A stretch of DNA of 64,000 nt from Phymatolithon calcareum (taxonomy: Eukaryota; Rhodophyta; Florideophyceae; Hapalidiales): positions 3,100,001 through 3,164,000 of the forward strand of contig OZ345352.1 in NCBI GenBank assembly GCA_977006965.1, read 5' to 3'. Shown here piece after piece: positions 1 to 10,221 of this stretch. A program made the translations under genes and the position numbers. A model generated the notes under the pieces. It did no database searches. It had not been told where the DNA came from and saw only the letters and a list, made by a program, of their open reading frames with translations. Within the stretch, counting starts at the first letter, position 1; each line of letters starts with the position of its first letter.

Positions 1-2
1 AT

Positions 3-320
3 GGACTTGGTGCATGGTACGACGTTGATAATATCACACAGTGCCTGGCTCGACTCATGAAGGCCGCATTTTTCAACACTCCTGGGAGGAACCTTACGTA
101 CATTTCAAAAGTGAAGAACGCGCTCGATCTGCATGCATACTTCGGACCAGAGGGTGGATGGGGAAGAATGCGGGCTACCGACCTCCGAAAGGCAATACTG
201 GAGCAGAGCTACGTCGACAAGGGGCAGGCGAATGAACGCGCATATCAGTCAACGTTCTGGAAGAAGGGCAAGAAGAATCGTCCGTCTGCGGCATTTTGGC
301 AGAAATATGGCGACTTTTGA
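3..320 (+). CDS. 3' end of an unrecognised protein-coding gene (partial)
   Basis: The frame is open from the left edge of the window and ends at a TGA at 318-320, giving about 105 codons with no stop. The product is rich in aromatic and basic residues and ends in KYGDF. I recognise no domain, so no function is proposed. Because the frame is open at the edge, the true start lies outside the window. It could be a host exon or the tail of a transposon protein. Random open frames of this length are uncommon but possible. Confidence 0.4.
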   Translation, partial: GLGAWYDVDNITQCLARLMKAAFFNTPGRNLTYISKVKNALDLHAYFGPEGGWGRMRATDLRKAILEQSYVDKGQANERAYQSTFWKKGKKNRPSAAFWQKYGDF

Positions 321-1164
321 GTAGAGAAAACCGAAAATAGAAACCTGTGCAAAAGTATGATAAACCCAGGAGGATGCGGGAAACTTCGAATTTAACGTGT
401 TTTCATATTTTCATGCATATTATACAGCATACATGGATACTGTAAAGAGCTGATCAAATTATTAAAAGCATGGTCACTCCTCAAACATCACGCAACTCGC
501 AAAGTAAGCTGGATTAAGTGCTCGCAAATTAGCAGATTAAGAAAAGCAGCGTGGTTTATAGTGGAGTTTCTAAGTCGGTATTTTCTTTCAGATAGGCAGA
601 ACCGAACATTTTAGTATCCGAAAGCTCTTGGTAAAACCTCACTACGCACACAGTTGAAGCATTGGAACGGGTACTGTATGCATTGAGGATCATCATCGAC
701 ATGTTCCGTCGAATTATAGGGCCTATACTTGGGGCAAACTCTTTTCTGTATACAGGACTATCGATAAGCAAGTGTCATAGAAGTCCTAGGTAGCTAAATT
801 TGGAACAATTACACTCTTCTGACGCACAGAGAGGGAACTTTTAGATGGGGGAGACAGGCCTTTCGTACAGTTTCCAATCGCGAGATGAGGCAAGATATGT
901 AATTAGTTCTTTTTCAACACAATGTGAACCGAATACAAAGTAAAAGCAAGTAGTACATTACTATAGTCATTTCTCGTCTAGTGCTATTTTGAATTTTATA
1001 CAGTCTGCCATTCGAGTTGAATACTATATATAGAAAGTGACAACGAGAGTGAACGCAGGCCAATCGACGGCGGCACAATGAATTGTACTAATTGCATGCC
1101 TTTGTTTTCGTTACAACTGCTATCTGTCTTGTTCTAATAAATATTCCTAATTTGTGTGGTTTAC
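321..1164. other. Intergenic stretch, no gene seen
   Basis: AT-rich sequence with only short open frames. I see no domain, RNA gene or repeat shared with the rest of the window. Confidence 0.5.
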
Positions 1165-1180
1165 AATTACTGTTGGGTAC

Positions 1181-1851
1181 CATGAATGGCAGTACACGAG
1201 GAAAGATATCGCCGCGATGGAGACCAGAGAGCCGTTCGGTGAAGCTGTAAAGCATATCCAAACGAACCAATCGTCGCAAACACTTCGATCGAAATTTCTG
1301 GAAATGGAAGGAGACCGCCTAGAATCGAAGCGGAAAAGAAAGATACCGTACGACAAGACAAGAGAATTGCCGGCAATCCTCAAGTTCCCCAAGGTGAAGC
1401 ACAGACAACTAGCGCTGCAGTATGCCTGCGGCAGATTCCCACAGGTGTCAACAACAAGTATGACTGAAGAATTCGGCACCAGAGCCAGAGAGCATATGGA
1501 AACCCTTGAACGCACGTTAGCAGGGTACGAACTTGAAGGAGAAAAACGACTGGAAACAGAAAAGGCGCTGGATGAGCTCTTACTATTTAGCAAGACACTC
1601 ATAGAACGCATGGAGACCGAAGAAGACTTGTATTAATCCGCAGAAGGCAAGACAAAAAGTGGTCGAGACCAAGCACCAACAATCCCGTAGAGGACTGAAA
1701 TAGGACTACTTTGAGTCCTGAGTTTTCCCGTCCGCCATTCTGGTGGACGTTTTGTGAGCTACACAAAGGTAGGTAGCATCAGAGGAAGCCTTGCCCATAT
1801 CTTCGGAAGTCTGTGGGGCTTTTAAATAAACTTGAAAGGAAAAAAAAAAAA
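1181..1851 (+). mobile_element. LINE-C, 5'-truncated copy with 16-bp TSD
   Basis: Flanked by a perfect 16-bp TSD (AATTACTGTTGGGTAC at 1165-1180 and 1852-1867). The coding part, up to the TAA at 1634-1636, is the C-terminal region of a non-LTR reverse-transcriptase protein. It nearly matches the longer copy at 34216-35581. A ~200-bp 3' UTR follows, then AATAAA and a poly(A) run at 1839-1851. The truncation removes the endonuclease and the whole RT catalytic domain, so the copy is dead on arrival. The perfect TSD and near-identity to its sister suggest a fairly recent insertion. Confidence 0.93.
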
Positions 1852-1941
1852 AATTACTGTTGGGTACTGCTTCAGTCAAGGAAAATCCTTAGTCCATTCA
1901 AGGGGCTCCGTGATTGCAGTAGATCGACGCTTTGTGAACTT

Positions 1942-1992
1942 CAAGTGGGAATTTCGTTACTTACTGTCAATAAGTAACGAAATTGCCACTTG
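1942..1992. repeat. Foldback, 22-bp arms
   Basis: The arm at 1942-1963 pairs with 1971-1992 with one mismatch and a 7-nt loop. It lies 75 bp after the LINE-C insertion. Function is unknown; it could be a tiny foldback element or a structured RNA. Confidence 0.6.
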
Positions 1993-2424
1993 TTATTGAC
2001 AAGTGTGATCGTTCCCCTGTGTATGTCGACCACTCAGGTCCCTTTTGTGAGAGTGATAACTTTATTGTTTGGTTCAGGCAAGGTTGCTACTTATACCAAT
2101 TCGGCAGTGCTTCAATATGTGTATCCATACTTGCCTATTGCCCGAATTAGGTGTACATTGCGTGCCCCATGTGGCCTTCGCAATGATACGGTTACATTTT
2201 CAAATCTAGATATTACGCGTAGCCTGATATAGGCGCATGCACTTGTTGCATGCAACGCGCCAGGAACACTACCCATGCAGTAAGCGCTATGGGTTTACAC
2301 AAGTCAGGATCTGGCAACATACGTTGGCGCATAAACTGGAAGTACATTCAGTGGCTGCACATGCTGTGGTAGACAAAATAAAACTTTTCTAATCAAAAGG
2401 AGCACAAATTGGATAAAATGCGTA

Positions 2425-2841
2425 TGTAACGATCGAAACTCATTTTCTTTGAAAGCGTTAGTATTTTATTAACTGCACAAGACAAGCTGCTACAACACAA
2501 TCCCACGGATTTTAGAAGTCGCAAAGCCCTTCAGGAGAACGGAGGGGAGACAGTCCTCAATCAAAATGCATGCTTCTCAAAAGCCCGATGCCTCTCCCTC
2601 TCACTGAGAGGCTTGAAGGGCTGGCTTTTATAGCCTTTTACAATACCCTAAATCTATCAATTATCTTATCCACGCAATCCAGTCTTGTGCCCTGATTGTG
2701 TCAGTAAATGCCCTGTAATTATGGGTTACCTGAGCTTACCATACCTAGCCATGCTATTTGCTCAGTAATTATGGCTCTCGCCCGTTAAGTGTCGCCTTTG
2801 CTCCCTGTATGGAGAACGCTTGGTATGTACCCACATCTACA
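2425..2841 (-). mobile_element. Probable solo LTR
   Basis: Read on the minus strand the block begins TGTAGATGTGG and ends CGATCGTTACA, so it has TG...CA termini. Inside is a promoter-like GGCTATAAAAGCC around 2618-2630, and an AATAAA-type motif follows about 150 bp further on. This is the layout of a Copia-type LTR. I found no convincing TSD and no second copy in the window, so the boundaries are approximate. Confidence 0.4.
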
Positions 2842-4797
2842 GGATGCAGGACTCGTTTTGGTCTAGATATTAGAGTACGAAAACAGAGCAAAAGTTGCTT
2901 CTTCTTGTAAAGCTATATCACTCTAAAAGAAAAGGCAAGTCAAGGTACATGAGGTTCCTGAATACAAGACGATACCACCAAAATATGCTAAAACTCTGTA
3001 CAGTCCAAAAAGCTTCTGCTTTATTTAGAAAGTCTTACAATAAGGCCGCAACAGAAGGTTATGTGAAAAACGAGCGTGCTGGAGGTTCTCCTTTGTCAAA
3101 ACGGCTACAATATCAACACCTATCTCTATTATATTTCCTATTCCAATATTTCCCGGAGCCCAGTGCGACGGGCCGGACCAGGAAGTCAACAGAGCATCTG
3201 CAGAGATTTTTGAAAATGCAGTTACGTCACTAAGAGTACGCCATAAGATATATTCAGCTTGGACCATACTTTTTCAGAAATATTATTTTTCTAAGTTCTG
3301 AGCTTACTATAGCAAGACTGTACTAAATAACAAAACATGGTTGATGTCTTAGCCTGTTTAGAAGTGCGTTCCTTTCTTTTGACAGTTTTTCTGATTGTCT
3401 CAATATTGTCATATTTTCTAATTTGCGAACAGTATCATAATCCAGCTTATTTCTTGAGCTGCAGGCTGAGGAACCAAATCTCATCGCATCCACACAGGGA
3501 CACTCCTTTGCTTTTTTGATCAACTCTTTACAGCATACATGTATGCTGTAAAATATGCATGAATATGCCAAAGCATTCTCAAGAAGGCCCTGCTGTCAAG
3601 TGCTTTTGCGCTCTGTAACCAGTGAGCGTTCTCGAATACACCGTGGCAGGTGTACACGATTACATTAAATTCACTAATTTTGCTAATACATAAATTCCCT
3701 CATAATTTTGTGTGCAGAAACGACTACGGGCTTTTATTTATTTTTTTTGATGCACCGAAAATTTGCTTTCCTCCCCCTCTTTTTACTTTCCCCTTCTAAA
3801 ACATTCTTTTCTTCGCCGCATATCATCTTTTGTAAAGTCTGTACCTATTCCCCGTCGCCAAGCACCAACCTCTCTCGCCCGTCTTCATCTCCATATGGGG
3901 ATCAACAACGCTGTACTGGCTTCACATCGCACATGCATCCAAAACCTCTATCCGATCACTCTGTGTCACTTTGCACTCATAAATTATCCGCGATGCGATC
4001 GAACTTTTCTGGGTTGGATATACCAGCAGGTATACCGGTTCAGCCTTGTTTGTAAATGAAGTACTTGATATGGATTTAGCCAAACTTTTCAAACGGCGAG
4101 ATGAGGTAGTCGAATATCAGCCTTATGACAAGCGAAGCCAAGCTTTCCGAACGGCTAGATGACTTGGATGGTATCAGAGATTGTCGTACTAGATTCACAG
4201 CCAGAAGCGGGATCTTTGGAAGATAATCGGTTCAACGATTGCAGTGCCCAAAGGGTCTATGAATCGAAAGCTGTGTCCACGACAAGTGGAACACGCCGCC
4301 TCTGGCGTTCGGTATTAGCCGCACTTTCTCGTGCTAGAATTCTTGATTTGGTTCAGTTTTCTTCTTAATGCTTGGGTTCCTTCTCAGTGAGGAACTCCCA
4401 GCGAGCTTTTATATCATTTCTGCTACACAAATTTCGTTACCCAAGTTGGGTAAACATTTGCGTTCCTATTGAACACGAAAGTAAACTATCCACGAAATCA
4501 GTCGAATGATTTCTACTGCAATACACGCAATAAGTGTTGCGTGCAATGTATACGACCAGGCCTTCTCGTCGTGCTGGTCCACGTGGAATACCACGAACAC
4601 GCTCTAGTCCCCATACTGAGTCTCGACACTCAGAGATTTTCTCTTTTTGAACAAAGTTCAAATTTCATTCCTTTCCACTTGAAATCGGGATCCCTCTATC
4701 CATCCTTGAGGAGTAACATCAAGTTTGTTCGTAGTCATTAATTTCCAAAAAGGATGACTGTCCTTGGAAAGTCCCTTGTCAATCCATCTGCCACATT
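2842..4797. other. No gene supported
   Basis: AT-rich, with short open frames but no recognisable product. A TGGTATCAGAG at 4169-4179 matches the usual primer-binding site of Copia elements (complementary to the 3' end of initiator tRNA-Met). No LTR could be delimited upstream of it and no plus-strand Gag follows, so it is only noted. Confidence 0.4.
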
Positions 4798-6415
4798 CTA
4801 TACACCCGGAGCCCACGCTAGATATCGTAACTCGCCGTTGTCATGACTTTCGCCTAAAGGGTGAACATCGATTTGTAGTCGATTCTCCAGAGTACTGCTG
4901 TTCTTCGCCACTATCTTGAACAGGGTCCGAGAATCTACGATACCGTCAATCGGAATATCCTTGCCCAGTATATCTTGCAACATGTGCTTTGCCACAAAAG
5001 CGTTGTCAAAACCATATACAAGTGCATGGGCTTCAGCTGCCTTCACTGATCTGGAAATTCGTTTGTGTCTTGAACTACCGTAGTGAATGATATTTGCTCT
5101 GTTGTTGCTGTCTGCCAAAACGAGTAAAAATCCGATTAGACTGTTCATGTTTCCTGCGTTTGCAAATGAAGCATCCGTGAAAAGCACGAGCCTTAAGGTT
5201 TCCGTATCCAGTGGTACACACCTTAAAAACTTGGTCAGCAGTACTGTGGCATCTGTCCACAACATCCCGAAGTGACTTGTAGTTGCTGCTTGATGGATCT
5301 TCAGTAAAGCTTGCAAGTAGCTGTGCTGCAGCACAAATGTCAGATCGAGTGCAACATCCGTTGTATTGGGCCTTAGCTCTGATGCTTACAAATTCCGGTT
5401 GGGTTTCCGCACTCTTCATTGATCGTAGTTTTCCCGATTGAATCAGTTCATGGACATTTCCGGTACTGAGTTTTATCGTGCTGCCATTGAAATCGCCCTG
5501 ATCCCCCGGCTTCATAACAGTTCTCGGCTTGCTTTTGAAATTAGAAGCCTGCCGTTCTTCATCATCCAAGAATTCCTGCGTTCCAATGCCGTAAGAATCA
5601 TCAACTTGAAGAGTAGTTAGCCCAATTATTCCGGTCTCTTGTAAAACATTTCCTTCCGGAAGATCCATTTTTTTCGGTGGTTTTATGTATATTGGGCGCT
5701 CGATGAATGTCTCGAATTGGGTGTATGCCTGTGACATATCCCGCAAATATGGCGAATATAGAGGAAAAATTGGTGCCAGTTCCACTGCAATTCGCATTCC
5801 ATGTCGAGAAACAGTAGGTAACTTCGTTGATATTGTAGTCGCACCTTCATCGCGGTAGTTTTGTGCCACAAGGCGAGATGTTTAGAATGCCTTATCGTCA
5901 ACAGTTTTCAAAGCATGAACCCATTTTGAACCGAAAATACGAGTTGCGTCCGGTACAGAGGAGACATCCACAACTTTGAATGTTTTTCCGTCTATCAACC
6001 CTTGGAGCTCCTTTTTGCTGGCTTCGACAAAATTGTGGACATCGTTTGGAGTCATAACCACTGTCTCAAATAACCCGTGCTCGTCATCCAAATCAGCGAG
6101 CAGTGCAAGTTGTAAACATGCATATGCCAGCATAGCAGTGTGTGTGTCTTCATTTTGCATTAATTATGGTTTGTAAGCGTCGATCACTTCTAAGTTTTCG
6201 GATTTGATTTGGCCTGTGTCGCCCATTTTAGACTCAACCATTGGCTTCAAGACATTAGACGGAAAGATCTTTCTTCCTAACGGGAGCTTGACAACAATTC
6301 TCTCGCCGTCAATAGATATGAACTGAAACGGGCATTCCCACCTTTTGGAACTTGTGCGGTATATTAATGCAGGTGATCCTGCCGGTAGCTTTCGTAACTC
6401 TGCACTCTGCTCCAT
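4798..6415 (-). mobile_element. Copia (Ty1-type) pol fragment, degraded
   Basis: Read from right to left, it shows: a linker or integrase C-terminal segment (6164-6415); the start of the reverse transcriptase with the family motif FGSKWV (5882-6160); an RT piece with TLQVDDSYG (in 5440-5869); and an RNase H domain with LFTDASFA and KAAEAHAL (4798-5334). The segments lie in different frames. RT sequence between the palm entry and the VDD motif is missing, so the copy is internally deleted and frameshifted. Gag, protease, integrase core and both LTRs are absent or unrecognisable. It ends about 340 bp before the Fanzor start. Confidence 0.85.
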
Positions 6416-6758
6416 TCTATTCCCTTTCTAAATACGTCCGTCTGTTCATCCGAAGAGCGGTACAAGAAACTGAGTCTCATTCATGGTGCTCAGTCGCCAC
6501 AGGCCTGCGCGGGAGCGATACACTGCATATCATATGGGATCTCGCAACCTAAGAGGCTGTGACCGGGCCTTTCGTTTGGTGCGCAAAGCATGTGAATTTC
6601 GAAAAGAGCTGTTCGTCTTGCATGCTACACGGCTCTCGGTTGGTGGTACTTTTAAACCTCTGTCACCACTCGATGTTGCAACTCAGCAATTGCATTCTCC
6701 CAAGCCACCACTATCTCTCTTTCATGGGGCTCTGAAACCTTTCCGTCTGCTTGCCGCC

Positions 6759-9672
6759 ATGTCCGATAGGGGCGCCATCCCGAAGAAGGTCCGAGAAGAA
6801 CTCAAGGAATCGGTGGCAATTCGAGGAATCGAAATCTTCTCATTCAAGGTCCGCACAATCACAACATCAGTCGATGCGTGTATCAAGAATGACGTAGAGA
6901 AGGCTAAGTTGACTCACAAGTTGCACACCAACGCTAAAGTGTTTGGATTTTTGAGACACTTGGTGTCTCTTTACCTAAACGTCCTCGTGGATGACCCTGC
7001 GGTCTCTTTTGCTAGGTCAAGGATTGTATTCAACGCCGACATATTGCGGCACATATTCCTCCACCTTGCGACATACAAGATGCGAGCTCCCAACCAATAT
7101 ATTGACCCGCCTATTCTCGATCTGGACATCTACGCCGATGTCAAGAACTATGTTCACGGACACCACGAGGACGAAGAACACGGGCTCCGGCCCCAAACCT
7201 TGGAGAAATTTCGGGACTGTTTCAAGCGATCACTCGCTGTCCTCCCGCGCAACATGTCGGCATCTAATAAGCGGCATGTGGAAGACCATTTTGATCAATG
7301 TGCAGGACGGCATATTCAATGCCTCATCGAACAGCGGTTCTGGAATGATCTCGGTCTTGACAACTTGCAGAAGCTGGCTAAGTACGCCGCCATGGCCAGC
7401 AAAGCCGACCGACCGACAGAAATCTTCGACCGATTTTGCAATCGTGAGCTTGAGAGATGGTCTTCTCGACATGATGCCGATTTTCCGAGCCCTTTTTGAA
7501 GACGCCAGGGAATTTCATCGCCGATTTCCAAGCTCCGAGTCCTATATCACTTCAGGCGCGAGGTGCAGCCATTGTACGACGAAGCTTCTCGAGTGCGCTC
7601 AGATGCGGACATTGCACAGCCACATGTTGACTTCGCTCTTGTCAACGGCAAAAGCATCGTCGCGCAACGGAATAAGCTCAAGAAAGTTACCATTCCCTCT
7701 GGTTCGACACTGCGGAGCCGATCACCGACGAACAAGTGCATGAGCAATCTTCCGTAAGAGAAGCGAGAAGGCCACTGTTCAACGACAGGAAAGTCTCCGG
7801 ACTGAATTCGCTTCCAGTTGCGTTCAATCCCTTCCTATTCGTTGAATCCGTACGTCAGCTCGCTCCCGGCGTAATTTCGGAAGAAGATGTCGAAGTATTA
7901 GAGAGTCGTCCCTGGTGGACTCCATTTTTTGACTTCCACTCGAAGCGCAAGATCGATCGTCGCCGACACCTGTTGAGAAAAAGAATCTAAAGAAGCGCAA
8001 GCTTATGTACCGGAACGGTTTCAACAAGCTCCCGCGACAAAGGAGGAGGAAGAAGAAGAAAAGGAAGCTTTTGTGCCAGAAGCGATTTTTAAGGCAAGGA
8101 ATTCCACTGTGCGTCCAACACTCCTGGGTTTCCGACGACGCACTGTACGCCGAGCAGAAACAAAACGAACACAGCCCCAATCCTCGGCTTGTGTTCAGCA
8201 TATCGTCTCATGGTTTACAAATCAAGGTCTTCCTGACTACGATAACCCAGAAGGAGTATACGGAAGTCGCTCGCACAATGTGGGGTTTGAAGTTGGCACA
8301 CTGGCTGTGGTCGGGTTGTTCCGCGGCAAAAAGCCGAGGGCGCCGTTTCGCGGCAAACTTTATAGAAAAAGAATTGGATCAATGGATGACTTGGCAGTAT
8401 GAGAAATGGATCGATGGAAGAATCTGGAAGCCGCTTCGCCACTGTAATGCTTACAGTGTAAGTACATGTAAGCTGTAAGCAGCGGTTCTAGGGTTTGCCT
8501 TGGTGATCCTCATTGTGTAAGTACGTATCGAAACCTAAGGTAGTGTAATTACTGTAATGCTATCTGTAAGGGCTTCTTAAACTGCAAGCTGTAATGGCAA
8601 TTTGAAGGGAGCTAGTTTTATTGGAAATGGAGAGTATGATAGTGGCGTTGGACGCCACATACAAGAGTTGATTCCACCCGACAGCCTCCCAAGGAGCCTC
8701 TTCCGTTCGGTGTGCGTCATCTTGACCAGAAAGGGTACCACTCCATACGGCGCCGTTTCGACATATCAAGGAACACGAAGGGTCTGTTAAGAACGCGCTT
8801 ACCTTTCGGCCGGAATTTCAAGGGACCTACAAGGTCATTGGCCTCGACCCGGGACTAGTCAAGATAGGAACCACCGTGAGAGCCGAAGTGGGCCTATGGC
8901 TTCATAATACACAAGAAGTCAAAGATGCGATGAAGGCGAAGGACATGGAAAAATCAACTAAATATGTTTCCCACAAGGCCCACAGGTTCGAGTCGTTGGC
9001 GCGGGTCGCGGAGAAGAACGAGGCTGCACGTCGCAACGAAAGTGCGCCCTACAGAGCAGCACTCAACGACTTCTCTCAAGTGTCGCTAAGGCGTGCCGGT
9101 GCAAGTGTTACGTACGCCAACATGGTCTGCACTACATTGACGGTCATGTACCGCGAATTGTTTTCCAACAACAGGCGTCGCCAGCGCTTCACTCGACGCC
9201 ACGCCAAATCGCGAAACATCCAAGAAATGGCAAAGACTCTTGCCTTTGGAGCTGAAAGTTGCGAACTTCGACAAGCCGCGGTGCGGCAAGGCGGAAACTA
9301 AAGCAAGAACTGTATCGGAGGAAGCGGGTGCTGTTTTTCGGTAATGCGGAGTTTGGTCATGGTCCGCGCGGTCCTTGTCCGCGCAAGAGGCTTCTTCGTG
9401 CGCTCTCTCTTCTCTGTCAAGTCGTCCTCGTCGACGAAGTCAGAACATCTATACGCTACAAGGAGTGTGGACACACTCTGCAAGGCAATCACCGCTCCCG
9501 TGTGTTTCGCTGTACAAACAACCCGACAGGCGAGAGAAATGGATGTTCTACGGAATCTATTGACCGAAACACAAAAGGAGCGACAAATATTACCACTGTG
9601 GGTCTCCATCAGCTTCTGGGATTGCCCCGACCGCCTCATCTCAGCAGACTTTCACGCAGTTCTCTCGCATAG
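6759..9672 (+). pseudogene. Fanzor-type (TnpB-like) RNA-guided nuclease, decayed
   Basis: Fanzors are eukaryotic TnpB relatives that cut DNA guided by a short RNA from their own element. The likely start is the ATG at 6759 (context GCCGCCATG). The N-terminal part reads to 7499, then continues in other frames (7563-7757, 7736-7990, 8005-8478, 8602-8790). RuvC-I (YKVIGLDPG, Asp at 8846-8848) lies in a frame open from about 8731 to 9301, followed by the conserved RRQRF helix. The next frame (to 9672) carries RuvC-II (FFGNAEF, then VVLVDEVRTS; Glu at 9436-9438), a zinc-finger region and RuvC-III (IDRNTKGATNI). Against the family consensus, the first zinc-finger Cys is Tyr (9457-9459) and the RuvC-III Asp is Asn (9568-9570). 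At least five frame changes plus these losses indicate an inactive copy. A GTAAGT at 8458 could instead be a splice donor, so one break may be an intron. Confidence 0.85.
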
Positions 9673-9755
9673 GCTGCTTGTCTCTTCACTTTTAGATTCT
9701 TTGAACTTTGATACATTTCTCTTTATACTCCTATCGAGGGCCGCACACGCGCGGA

Positions 9756-9761
9756 AATAAA
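9756..9761 (+). terminator. Poly(A) signal of the Fanzor relic
   Basis: AATAAA 84 bp after the Fanzor stop codon, in a suitable position for 3' end formation. Confidence 0.5.
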
Positions 9762-9809
9762 GAGCTTACCAACTTGGATCCGTTTTAACTTGGGATGAGA
9801 ATTCATCAT

Positions 9810-9956
9810 ACGTGTATACCTTATTGCCGATGGTAATAATAATAAGAAGAAGTGTAGATTTTTATTTAAAAGTTACCTACGCATCTGCAGACACTTGGGA
9901 CAACTTCGCGAGTGCCATTCGAGCAAAGCAAGGGGATGGTAATAAGGTATCCACGT
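9810..9956. repeat. 19-bp-arm palindrome split by a SINE-like insert
   Basis: The arms at 9810-9828 and 9938-9956 (ACGTGTATACCTTATTGCC and its near complement, 17 of 19 matching) were originally separated by GAT only. The Y element now sits in the loop. It lies 140-280 bp downstream of the Fanzor frame, where a Fanzor element end or guide RNA could have been; that link is inference. Confidence 0.6.
9840..9934 (-). mobile_element. SINE-like Y element, truncated copy 2
   Basis: Matches the 3' end of the Y copy at 20493-20786 (shared block with CGCATCTGCAGAC, then TTTTAAATAAA and a TTC tail on the minus strand). The TSD GATGGTAATAA is at 9829-9839 and 9935-9945. 5'-truncated to about 95 bp. Confidence 0.75.
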
Positions 9957-10221
9957 ACTTAAATTAAGTTTTGTTTGCACGCAAGATCACCACCAGCTGA
10001 TCTCCATCTTTCCCCACGTTTCTTACACTTCGACTTTCATTTCTCTTCGGACATTATACGGAGAGAAAAGTTTTCTATTGGGAAACACGTATTAGATTAG
10101 GATGGGCGGTGTAAGCTGTTGATTTTAATCTGTGCAATAAGTTCGATGCTTGAGCACCGGAATGACCGATTAGGTAGGACAAAACTTCTGAATTATACAA
10201 TGCTACTTAATTCGCGCTGCA
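9957..10221. other. Intergenic, nothing seen
   Basis: Spacer between the Fanzor/SINE region and the stop codon of the minus-strand beta-helix gene. No canonical AATAAA for that gene was seen here. Confidence 0.5.

Noticed and set aside
4169-4179. TGGTATCAGAG as a Copia primer-binding site with a plus-strand element
   Set aside because: No upstream LTR with TG...CA ends and no plus-strand Gag follow; an 11-bp match may be chance.
8458-8600. Spliceosomal intron explaining all Fanzor frame changes
   Set aside because: A GTAAGT at 8458 and a possible AG near 8604 could be one intron, but the other frame changes (7.5, 7.75, 8.0, 8.7, 9.28 kb) lack paired splice signals and catalytic residues are lost, so decay is the simpler reading.
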